Below are positions 1-9,519 of a stretch of 64,000 bases of DNA, one piece after another. How positions within the stretch are numbered: the stretch's first letter is position 1; each line of letters starts with the position of its first letter. The notes below the pieces were generated by a model. That model was not told the origin of the DNA. It was given only the letters and a program-made list of their open reading frames with translations, and did not search any database. The position numbers and the translations under genes were made by a program. Source of the DNA: Erythroxylum novogranatense (taxonomy: Eukaryota > Streptophyta > Magnoliopsida > Malpighiales > Erythroxylaceae); contig CM057228.1 in NCBI GenBank assembly GCA_029891385.1, positions 85,114,964 to 85,178,963 of the forward strand. Direction: 5' to 3'.

Positions 1-2900
1 ATTGGTTTTAACGTCAAACCTGTGTGATGTCGTAAAGATATCATGTTACTCAAAAAAAAGCAATGCACATTTGTAAGAATTTCAGCGTATTCAAAGCAAA
101 TTGAAACACAATTCAACTTTTTAAATTTGGTTTAATCATATAATTATTTAAAGAAATTCTCTATCCTACAAATATTTAGATGTATATGCTAAAATTTATG
201 AGATAAATATACATTAAAAATAAAACTATAATAAGATTATAATAATAAAATTTATATTACATCTATGTCTTATTCCTAAATTGTTCTAGTTTTTGTTATA
301 TTAATAGATAAATATTAATACACCATATAAGGATCAAAACATTTTATATTTTTTATTAAAGAAATAGTCAATTTCATAAAATTAATATACTTAAACAAAC
401 GTGTAAATTCTTAGTAGATAACAAGTTCACTTAATTAACCTCATATGAGAATTATATTTTGAACATTACTTATATATTTATGAAAATTCTTATCACAATA
501 ATTGTATAAGTAATCGTTTGACTTAAAATTCTCAAAATTATATCATATTTGAATTGTTATATTTTAATATTACTTATGATCATTTCTAATCATAGGTACC
601 CTAGTTGATACTCATTGAATATAGTATAAATGGAAGTAGTTGAGTAATTAATATAAGATTTATCATCCTCAAGTAATTAGGAAGAATATTATTTTTGATT
701 AGTATTGATTTTATAAATCTTTGGTCAAGTTGGAATGAAACTTTGAAAATATTTTTCAAATGTCATTACTTGAATCAATTACTAATAGTGAAGTATTTCC
801 ATATTGGACTTAAATAAAGTAAATATTATTTCCATACTTTATGCCTAATCGAATATTACATGGTGAAAGAAATGATTATACAAAAAATATATACATAGAA
901 AGATTCGTTATAATCACTTTAATATTTTTAAATATTTGAGTAATCATAATGTGTTATTAGATGTGAATCTTAATCTATGAATCTAAATTGTCTAATTAGA
1001 AAATTAAAGATAAAATAAAAATTTATTTTATCAAATTCTAAATATAATATAGGGTTATAAGCTATATCTATTCCTAACATATTTGAAAATCTTATGGATC
1101 ACACACAAAGAACTAGTTAAAGAAAGGCAAATTTTATAATTAAGTTGGAATTTATTATAAAATTTGAGAATAATTTATTTTAGTTAGAATTAACTGTAAT
1201 TTTAAATTAGAGTTTATTTAAAAGTAAAATTTAATTTTAATTAAATTACTACAAAGCCTATTGTAAATAGGTTAAGCTTTAAGGAACAAACATTTCTTGT
1301 TTAATTATCTATGTAATAATTACAAAATTTTATGAACTCGTGAATATTATTGGAGATTGAATAATTGTATAACTATAGTAATTGAGATGAGCTAAATTTA
1401 GAAATAATTTAAGAGAAATGCCAAAAAAAAGGATCAAATTTTACGTTATGTTGCGAATTTTTACAATTTATACTTTTTTATGTTTTTATGTTAATTATTT
1501 CTATATAATTTAAATAATTTTAACTTTTCATAAATCAAAATAAAATGTTCTATATTTATTCAGGGTAATATACTGCCTGATGCGAGTTTAATTCTATAAT
1601 TATTATCGATCAAAACTCTGGAATTAAAATTTCAAACCCTAATTCCTAAAATCACATTACATCTGTTTCATGAATAATTTTATAAACCCAAAAATAGATT
1701 TGTAAATTGTAACTGATTAATTTTAATTTGAAAAGTTCAGAATCCCGTTTTTCAATTTAGAGTTTATAACCTAAACCTTCAATTCGTAGCCACCTCTTAT
1801 TTTTGAAAAGTTCATGCCTGGTTTATGAGACCCAGATCAACCATAATTATTTTGGAGTTGTGCGATTCTTGGCAATTGTTTTTGTGGTTACTGGAGAAAA
1901 TAAATTGTCTTAAACTGCGGTGGGCTGAAAATAGAGAGTGGGTCGTATTGGAAAATGGCCGACGATGAGGATCATGTTTGCTCCTTGATTTAGCGTCCAG
2001 TTTCTGGTTGGAGAGGAGATGCGACGCGACGATTATGCGTGGTCTCCAGCTGAAACTCTAACTGTGTGAGCTTATAGAGGCGTCGACGGAAGGAGCTGCA
2101 GCCGACGACTAACACCTTGGCAGTGGCGCATCATGGACTGAAAGATAAAAGCAGACGACTGGGCCGTGGCTATGGCGGTGGTAGCTAGAAACTGCAGGCG
2201 GCAGCTGAAGATGAAGTTCACCGCGGCAGTACAGAAGCAACCTCGTTGTCAACTGCAGCTTGTAGTTGGCCGGCAAGGTGGTTTGGCGCGATGAGGCTGG
2301 TAACGTCAGGCGATGGTGGCGATGGCTGCTAATTTGAAGAAGGTGGCGGCTGTAACGTAAATTGGTGGCATTGGTAACTAGGGTTTTTTTAATGAAGATA
2401 GGAGATGTTTGGATACATGGATAAAGTTATCGAGGTTTCGGATAGGCTTATTTTAGGACTAGAATGGGGGGTGTTCGATAATATGCATGTAACTACCTCA
2501 GGTCACAACAAGCGTTGTTTGGTAAGATTAAATCTATCTAAAATTCAGATAAGGATTATTTAGACATAAGTTTAATGTGACTTTTACTAGAAAAGAGATA
2601 ACTTTTAGATTAGGCTAATGTTAAGACTAAATTAAGTTATTTTAAATGTTGAATAATATGTTGCTAATTTAACTAATGATATAAAAATTGGACCAGATGG
2701 TTCAACTGGGTTAAACACAAATTAGAATAGTTTTTAGTTTGGTTTTCACTTTTTACCATTATTAAATAATAAATTGGTCAATTTTTAAATCATAAAAAAT
2801 CGTCTTACAAAATAAAGGAGAGTGAGAGTAGATTGAATGATTAGACAAGTTAATGAATAGAAGGAAGAATTTTAAGTTAAATTTTATCAAGAGGAAGAAG
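1..2900. other. AT-rich intergenic DNA with one GC-richer island
   Basis: No coding region, RNA gene or element terminus could be recognised. Most of the stretch is strongly AT-rich and looks like decayed intergenic DNA. Positions 1920-2350 stand out as GC-richer, with many GGCGG, CGACG and GCAGC words, but stop codons fall in every frame I followed. It could be the remnant of an LTR leader or of a lost gene. A purine-rich GAGAGAGAAACGC stretch near 2930 may be the start of the LINE that follows. Confidence 0.5.
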
Positions 2901-3109
2901 AAGCATTTACTTTAAAGAGGAGAAAAAGAGAGAGAGAAACGCTCACTCACACCTCACCAAAGGCAAAGCTCAAATTTAGCGGCAATTAAAGAGAACAGTA
3001 GTGAAGGAGATAGATATATGACATTTTATGTGTGTACAACTTAAAAAAATAATAAAAACGAACAACCTAAAAAGTAGAAAGCTCAAAACTCTTGTATATC
3101 AGTTTAAGA

Positions 3110-3859
3110 ATGGCCAGAGAGATTTCGTCTCTTGCACAGAAACAACAAGTTCAATTGACTTTTTAGACTCTACAGCCTTAGCCAAATGGGCTAGCTAGAG
3201 ATGCTCTTTTGCTGGCCACAGCTCATAACCAAGTTACTGCACGGTAGTCATCGACCATTTTGACCTTAGATCAAGAACGCGAGAACTGAAATGGCCAGAA
3301 GAGGACAATATTGAAATCACAGAAGGCGATATTTCCATCATACAAGGAGAATTCAGTTTAGGACTCGAGCTATCTAACACATTCAAAGGCAAAATAGATC
3401 AAGCCTGGGCTAATATAGTGGTGATCAAATTACTTGGCCGAAGAATCGATTTCAATTTACTCAAATCAAGACTGATTACACTGTGGAGACCTAAAATCCC
3501 CATGAAATTGGTAGACTTAGACAAGTAGCTTACCTCTTAGATCCATCGTCGAATTAGATGGAGAACCCATCAAAGTGACTTATGGGGGTCTACCCCCGAT
3601 ATGCCTCTCATGTGGATTGGTAGATCATGGTACATCGTCTTGCCTCAAAAGCCCACCCGACCAACTCGACACTGCGTCTCCCACCGTAAACCAACCGTAG
3701 ACACTGCACCCAGACAGTTGTGGAGATCCTTGTCCCAAAGACTCCAGACCATTGGCATAGCCTAGGATACAGGTGCAGAGATGCCCTCGCCGCTCGCCAC
3801 CACTCCCACCATCACACCAACAAGACAAGTGCAACACCGGTCCCAAATGTGGGTCTTCA
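3110..3859 (+). pseudogene. LINE-1a ORF1 remnant (DUF4283 / zinc knuckle gag-like protein)
   Basis: ORF1 of plant L1 elements encodes the nucleic-acid-binding protein of the retrotransposition particle. An ATG at 3110 opens a short reading frame that soon stops. The part beginning near 3288 reads GKIDQAWANIVVIKLLGRR in one frame, typical of the DUF4283 fold. After a stop and frameshift near 3525 the frame gives YGGLPPICLSC followed by a C-x2-C-x4-H-x4-C knuckle at about 3598-3642. Later sequence is proline- and threonine-rich and is cut at 3859 by the SINE-like insertion; it resumes at 8763. At least two stops and one frameshift make it non-functional. Identification rests on fold-typical motifs seen here, not on a database search. 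Confidence 0.75.
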
Positions 3860-4012
3860 TGTTGGATCCCACACCCCACCCGTAGGTGTTTGGGGGTTAT
3901 ACCCCGGCGTGTGTTCTTGGGTTATCTGTGACATCGACCATAATCGATATTGTCCTCTTTGGGAATCGAACTCACGACCCTCGAGGTTTTGTTGTTTCTA
4001 GAGACGGCGTGT
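3860..4012 (-). repeat. SINE-like tRNA-related repeat, copy B (inverted)
   Basis: On the minus strand this copy carries a B-box-like GAGTTCGATTCCC followed by the tail seen in the other copies (CACACGCC, GGGGTATAACCCCC, CCTACGGGTGGGGTGTGGG) and ends CCAACA. It lies head-to-head with copy A, so the junction (about 3985-4035) forms a hairpin whose arms contain GGTTTTGTTGTTTCTA and its complement. The left end TGTTGG is preceded by CTTCA (3855-3859), which recurs after the last copy. Confidence 0.65.
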
Positions 4013-4339
4013 TCTTAGAAACAACAAAACCTCGAGGATCGTAATTCGATTCCCAAAGAGGTCTGATAAATTGAATCTTGATAACCCGCAAACACACGCC
4101 GGTAGGTGACATAATTGGCCGGCCCGATTACCTACCGACCCAATTAATTTGGGTAACAAAATGCCAAAAAGTCGGTAAATCGGGCCGGCCCGATAATTAC
4201 CTGAAATAATTCGGGTAAGGGACGGGTAACTCCGAAAAATTTCGGGTTACCCGAATTAAGCTTTGCTCTTTAGTATTATGACTTTGAAAATTGAATTAAA
4301 ATTAGGGCTTCCTAATTTCCTATCTAACTTGACTTAGTT

Positions 4340-4900
4340 CCGATTCTTCTTGATTCTTCTCGCCTCTCTCTCGCCTTTGCCTTTCTACCCTACGCTGCGT
4401 TCTCGCCTCGCATTTCCGTGGTTACGCCGTTACGCCTTCTACTTTGTCGGAGGCTCGCCTCTCTTGATCTGCTCTGTTCTTCTCCTCGGCTCTTCTGCTC
4501 TGTTCTTCTGCTCTGCCTTCTGCGGTTCGTCTTCTCCTCTGTTCGTCTCTGCCTTCTGGGTTCCTCCTCCGTCCGTGCTCCGTGGTGCGTCTCCCTTGGT
4601 GGGTCAGCCTCCTCCAGCTGGTGCGTCCCTGGTGCGTGCTTCGGCCTTCCGCGTGGTGTGTCCCTGGTGCCTGGGCCTGGTGGTGCCATCTGTCGTTCTG
4701 CGTGCGTGCGTGGTGCGTCCCCGGTCAGTGTCACTGTGTGTGCGTGGTGAGCCTTCTGCAGTTCCTGTGCGTGTAGCTGTGTGTGCGTGGTGAGCCTTCT
4801 GCAGTTCCTGTGCGTGGTGAGCCTTACGTAGATTCTGCGTGCGCGTCGTCCCTGTTGGTGTTGTTGTTTCTTTGTGCACTGTAGTGGTGGATGGTGTGTG
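4340..4900. other. hAT 5' region: pyrimidine-rich leader and G/T-rich direct repeats
   Basis: This is the non-coding 5' part of the hAT. It is CT-rich (4340-4570) and then G/T-rich with GTGCGT words. A unit of about 39 bp containing GTGGTGAGCCTTCTGCAG is repeated at about 4735-4773 and 4778-4816, with a third partial copy. Open frames on both strands here are low-complexity (Ser/Leu/Cys/Val on one, Arg/Thr/Glu on the other) and resemble no known protein; I treat them as accidents of composition. Confidence 0.5.
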
Positions 4901-5802
4901 CGTGCAACCTGTTTCTTTGATTGTTATTACTTATTAATTTTCAGTTTCTTTGTTTGCATGCTTATATAGTCCTCTTTTTCTTTGATCCATTAAGGTCATG
5001 TACTCATGTGGTTTGATCTTCTGGGAACTCAATATTCACAGTTTTTAGGGTCTCAACTCTCAAGTTTACTTCTATTTCCTTTCACTTATTATTGATTTAT
5101 TGTGATCGCAATTATGTTCTTGTCTAAGAACAAAACAAACAAAGACAGAAAGTGGAGCGTGGAAGAGCACATCTTGCCATTAAGTTTAGGATTTTGATAG
5201 TCTGCGTAGTGGCCAACTTAAATGGATAGATAGGAAGGATAACTAGGTGTGTTAATTATAATTTCATGTAAATGTAACCAAGTGGATCTCAATCAATTAG
5301 GTGTAAAATGCACCCTAATCATTAAATTTAAGAGTGCAACTTGGTTGAGCAGATCTTAGTAACTACCAAAAATGAAGATTATATTTCACCATTATTAAAT
5401 ATTTGATGTACCAGTTCAGACCTTAAATATAATATTGCACCTTCCAAAAGGTTTCTTATGTAGATTGTAAACTAAGAGAATTAAACGTTTTTCATGAGCT
5501 TTTTCTTTTTAGTAAGTTGTTTTGGATTTCTGCACATGGATCTTATCTTATATCACTAAACTTCTATTTCCTTTCACTCATGCTAGGAAATTCAGGAGCT
5601 ACGGTTCCTATAACATGCTCAATTTGAGATATACTCAAGAATGAAGTTAACAATAGTTAATAATACACTTACTTCTCTATTAACAATAAACAATAGCCAA
5701 GTTCATTTTGTCGATCTAATGTGCTGTTTGCTTTGCATTGTATGTCTTAGTGATACTTATTGTTGCACTCTCAAACTTGGGTTTGTTTTTTCCTGTTTTT
5801 AG
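4900..5802. other. hAT 5' non-coding region before the transposase
   Basis: AT-rich sequence between the G/T-rich leader repeats and the transposase start. No ORF or recognisable motif. It probably holds a 5' UTR intron, as TTTTTCCTGTTTTTAG just before the start codon looks like a splice acceptor; the donor was not identified. Confidence 0.4.
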
Positions 5803-7983
5803 ATGGAAGAAGGAGGGTCAAATCATCTAATGATTCCAATGCATGTTGAGTCTCCGAATGAGGAGGCTAGAGAGGCCTCTGGAAAAGAGAGGCCTCCACA
5901 ACCACAAGCACCAAAGCGAAAGACTATGGCAAAAAGATCCGAGGTATGGCATCATTTTCTGCATTTGTGTTGAAGATGGAAGTAGAAAAGGTAGATGCAA
6001 TTATTGTGGTAAAGAGTATCTTGCCGATTCAAAAGTATAGGTACTCGTGCACTTAATTATCACATGAATCATTGCCTGATGAGCCCTGCTAGATCCTAAT
6101 CAACGTGAGGTTAATGTAGTTAAGGGTGAGGGGGGTAGTCAAAATATTATGATAGCTTGGAAGTTTGACCAAAATGTAGCTAGAGAGGCTTTGACGTATA
6201 TGATTGTAGTAGATGAACTCCCTTTCAAAATTGTAGAGAACCAAGGCTTTAGACATTTTATGTCTAAAGTTCAACCAAAGTTCGTTTTCCATCCCGATTT
6301 ATTGTGTCTAGGGACGACTTCCAACTCTACATAAATGAGAGGAATAAGTTGAAGCAATTGTTAAGGAACTCCACCCATAGGTTTTTGTCGACAACGGATA
6401 CATGGACTTCTTTGCAAAGAATCAATTATATGTGTTTAACTGTACATTTTATTGATAATGATTGGAAATTGAACAAGAGGATTATTAACTTTTGCCCTAT
6501 TGATAGTCATAAGGGTGAGGCCATTGGTATGGCAGTTGAGAGGTGTTTGATTGAATGGGGCATTGATAACGTGCTAACGATGACAGTTGATAATGCTAGC
6601 TCGAATGATACTGCCATTGCATATTTGAAAAAAAGGTTTAGCACTAGGAAAAATAGTGTTATTCGATGTGAATATTTTCATGTTAGGTGTGTTGCTCATA
6701 TAACTAATTTGGTGGTTGGTGATGGTTTAAGTGAGGTTTCTAGCTCAATTATGCGAATTCGAGCTGCTGTTAGGTTTGTTAGACAATCCCCTGCTAGGTT
6801 GAAAAGGTTTAACGAGGCAATTGTGATGGAGATGATTGATTGTAAAAAGTCATTGTGTCTAGATGTTTCAACTAGATGGAATTCGACTTACTTGATGCTT
6901 GATGTTGCCCAAAACTTTGAAAAAGCTTTTGAGAGATTTGAAGTTCTTGATCCTAGTTTTAAGAGTGAGATGGAGGGTGATATGGGAGTTCCTACTTGTA
7001 ATGATTGGGAGGTTGCTAGAAGATTAACATTGTTCTTGAAGCAATTTTATGAGTTGACTTTGAGAGTTTCGGGCTCTTATTATGTGACTTCAAATACTTA
7101 TTTTAGTGAAATAAGTACAGTGGCTAGTAATTTAGATCAAATGGTAAACAACAATGATCTTGAATTGAGTTTGATGGCAAGCAATATGAAAAGGAAATTT
7201 GACAAGTATTGGGGAAATATTGAGAAGGCCAATATGTTCATTTATATTGCTGCTATTCTTGATCCTCGATCTAAATTAGAGTATGTGGAATTTGCTTTTC
7301 AAAGAACTTTATAATGGGGAGGATGTTTCACGTATGTGTCATAAGGTGAGAGATACCATGCTTGTCATGTTTAATGAGTCTGATACATGTTATCACCTCA
7401 AACTAGCCGATCATTTGAGAGAGGGCAATCTTCAAGCAATTTTGAGAAGGATAGTGAACAATTTGAGACTATGGAATCCAAATTTAAGAAATTCAAGAGT
7501 GCAACGGAGGTTGGGATACGATCGAAATTAGATAAGTATTTGGGTGAAGGGCGAAGCGGATTGTGAAAACTTTGATATACTTGGATGGTGGAAAATTAAT
7601 GGAGCAAGATTTCCTACCCTTGCTATGATGGCTCGTGATGTTCTAGCAATCCTATCTCAATAGTGTCTTGGAGAGTGCTTTCAAAGAGGAGGAGGGTTCT
7701 TGATGCATTTAGGAGCTCATTGACTCCTAAAATTGTTCAAGCACTTATATGTGGACAGGATTGGATTAGAGCTTCAGTGAATCATCATGAGATCAAAATT
7801 GAGGAGGATTTGGAGGAGTTAGAACGTTTGGAAAATGGTAAATTTTTAATGACTTTATTATTTAATATTTCAATTTGTTATACATTGTCATATTTTTGCA
7901 TGATTGATTTATTCTCTGATTTATGCTCTTCTAATATAGAATTGTCACAAATTTCTTTGGAGCCTGGATTACCTGAAGTTTGA
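5803..7983 (+). pseudogene. hAT transposase with BED zinc finger, degenerate
   Basis: hAT transposases bind the element ends through a BED finger and cut with an RNase-H-like core. The frame starts at ATG 5803. The BED region (about 5940-6110) shows GRCNYCGKEYLADSK and a following HMNHC, but holds a frameshift and an in-frame TAG. The long central frame 6304-7314 (336 codons) carries the core: MTVDNASSND, RCVAHITNLVV and DVSTRWNSTYLMLD. After a frameshift near 7310 the C-terminal dimerisation domain follows: ENFDILGWWKING, then RRVLDAFRSSLTPKIVQALI to about 7760. A last intron is likely at about 7838-7938 (GTAAAT to TATAG), ending in a stop at 7981-7983. At least three frameshifts plus stops make it inactive. 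Confidence 0.85.
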
Positions 7984-8284
7984 AGGCTTTCATGATTTAC
8001 CAGACTCCAGCAGCAGGCAATAAGAAGAAGTCAGCGGCAAAGCCTAGTTTAATTTACTAGGCTACTTTTCATGGGCTCGTGGCTGTTTTTTTTTTCTTGT
8101 AGAATTAATTAACATATTAATTATGCTAGTTAATTTAAATATTTGGTTATATTATTAGTGAATTTAACTGTTTGTTTTGTTTTATGTTTGTCAAATGAGA
8201 TATGAGAATGTAATTCAATTATGTTATTTTGTGTAATTTCGGGTAAGTTCGGGTTAATTCAGGCCGGAAAAGTTCGGGTAAATG
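7984..8284. other. hAT 3' non-coding region
   Basis: AT-rich 3' UTR-like sequence after the transposase, with no ORF. CGGGTAA-type subterminal motifs begin near 8236 and lead into the tandem array. Confidence 0.5.
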
Positions 8285-8428
8285 AATTGAGTAATCGGGC
8301 CGGGTAAGTTCGGGTAAATGAATTTTGTGTTCGGGCCGGGTAAGTTCGGGTAAATGAATTTTGTGTTCGGGCCGGGTAAGTTCGGGTAAATGAATTTTAT
8401 GTTCGGGCCGGGTAATTTCGGGTAACTA
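8285..8428 (+). repeat. 36-bp subterminal tandem array of the hAT element
   Basis: Four consecutive units of 36 bp (8285, 8321, 8357, 8393), each with TTCGGGCCGGGTAAG followed by TTCGGGTAAATG. The middle two are identical. They lie about 100-240 bp inside the right end and contain the CGGGTAA word that also fills the left subterminal region, so they are probably multiplied transposase-binding sites. Confidence 0.8.
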
Positions 8429-8580
8429 AAACTTCGGGTTCGGCCCGGGTAAGATGAATTTTTTTCGGGTAATTCGGGCTTTACCCGAACAGTACATTTT
8501 TGGCCCGATTAGCCCGAATGCTCACCCCTACGCCGGGGTATAACCCCCAAACACCTACGGGTGGGGTGTGGGATCCAACA

Positions 8581-8757
8581 TTAAAAGGAGCTCAATGATA
8601 AGAGGCGTGTTCTTAAAAACAACAAAACCTTGAGGGGTCGCGAGTTCGATTCCCAAAGAGGACAATATTGATTAAGGTTGGATGTCGCGGTATAACCCGC
8701 AAACACACGCCGAGGTATAACCCTCAAACACCTACGGGTGGGGTGTGGGGTCCAACA
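8581..8757 (+). repeat. SINE-like tRNA-related repeat, copy C (most complete)
   Basis: About 177 bp. An A-box-like AGCTCAATGATAAGAGGCG (near 8589-8607) resembles the D-arm of a tRNA, and a B-box-like GAGTTCGATTCCC lies at about 8642-8654, so a pol III internal promoter is plausible. The tail has GTATAACC words, CACACGCC and CCTACGGGTGGGGTGTGGG and ends CCAACA, followed by CTTCA (8758-8762) matching 3855-3859. No acceptor stem can be drawn, so it is not a tRNA gene. Alternatively the three copies form one fold-back element of about 464 bp. Confidence 0.65.
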
Positions 8758-8762
8758 CTTCA

Positions 8763-9500
8763 AAGATCACGATACGTGGCTCTAACAAATTTAGAGTCGC
8801 TGGACACAGCAACGATCACTCCTCAAACCTTTGAGAATACGCTCCCAACAACTACCCACGTCACGTTGGAAACAAATCGAATTAGGGAGAAATCCCTAAC
8901 ACCAGCGACGTCCAAAAACCACAAGACGAAGAAGGTGTCATTTCTGGCTAGGAATGGAGCGTTTAATACAAACCACTAAACGACATCGCAAGAAGCCAGG
9001 CCTAATCCATCTAAGTCCACGCCTACCGCTAGCCCTATCCAAGCCCAAGCCTACGCCAGGCTAATTACTCCTTCATTGCCCACCCAGCCCACCAACAGTC
9101 ATCTCTAAGCCCAAGCCCACGTTAGGCAAATTGCTCCTTCATTGCCCACCCAGCCCACCTCTCATGCGACCTTAAGCCAACTCACAAACTATGTGGCCCT
9201 ATAAATCCCCTCACATGTTGAGCTGATACTACAAGGCCCATCTATCACGTTGTCCACTCACAAGGACTCGAGGTGCATAGACATAGAGGTCGAGCCCACT
9301 AGAGACGGTAGTCAAAAGGTCTCATCCTTAACTAGTCAACATCACATGATACCTCTACTACGACCCGGAACCTGACACAACTGCAGTCAATGCAATCAAT
9401 ATCGAGTCGGACATGCAAACGAAGGATCCACACTGGATCCTTTGACAAACCAAAGTAAGGAGCAGACTGCTAATACAGTCAACTCTCATGCAGAATAGTT
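8763..9500 (+). pseudogene. LINE-1a ORF1 C-terminal remnant and ORF1-ORF2 junction
   Basis: The LINE resumes here. One frame reads SRYVALTNLESLDTATITP to about 8979 and ends AFNTNH before a stop, matching the low-complexity C-terminus of plant LINE ORF1 proteins. Beyond 8980 the sequence is proline-rich and broken in all frames. A block of about 53 bp containing CCTTCATTGCCCACCCAGCC occurs twice (about 9045-9097 and 9109-9161). No start codon for ORF2 could be chosen. Confidence 0.5.
9045..9165 (+). repeat. Imperfect tandem duplication in LINE-1a
   Basis: Two copies of about 53 bp, offset about 64 bp, each with AAGCCCAAGCC, GGC and CCTTCATTGCCCACCCAGCC. It probably arose by slippage in the proline-coding tail of ORF1. 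Confidence 0.7.
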
Positions 9501-9519
9501 GCCCCTCTCTGTCCCACTT

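Larger units (their letters stand above)
4104..8529 (+). mobile_element. hAT-superfamily DNA transposon, 4.43 kb
   Basis: The ends are complementary: the left begins AGGTGACATAATTGGCC and the right ends GCTCACCCCT, the plant hAT pattern. An 8-bp duplication, ACGCCGGT at 4096-4103 and ACGCCGGG at 8530-8537, differs by one base. Both subterminal regions are full of CGGGTAA and GGGCCGG words, the usual binding landscape for hAT transposase, and the right side has them as a 36-bp tandem array. Inside is one broken transposase gene. The element sits in a SINE-like repeat that is itself inside a LINE. Confidence 0.9.
4013..8580 (+). repeat. SINE-like tRNA-related repeat, copy A, split by the hAT element
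   Basis: The 5' part is at 4013-4103 (B-box-like TAATTCGATTCCC near 4041-4053) and the 3' part at 8530-8580, ending GGGATCCAACA. Joining the parts across the hAT, with one copy of the 8-bp target duplication removed, gives the same tail as the intact copy C, which proves the hAT came later. Its A-box region is degenerate. Confidence 0.65.

Noticed and set aside
4350..4879. Overlapping open frames on both strands in the hAT 5' region (up to 147 codons)
   Set aside because: Low-complexity translation from CT- and GT-rich repeats, present in several frames at once, with no recognisable domain; they lie within the transposon leader.
8585..8660. Possible tRNA gene from A- and B-box-like sequences
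   Set aside because: No acceptor stem or anticodon arm can be drawn; the boxes belong to a repeated SINE-like unit.
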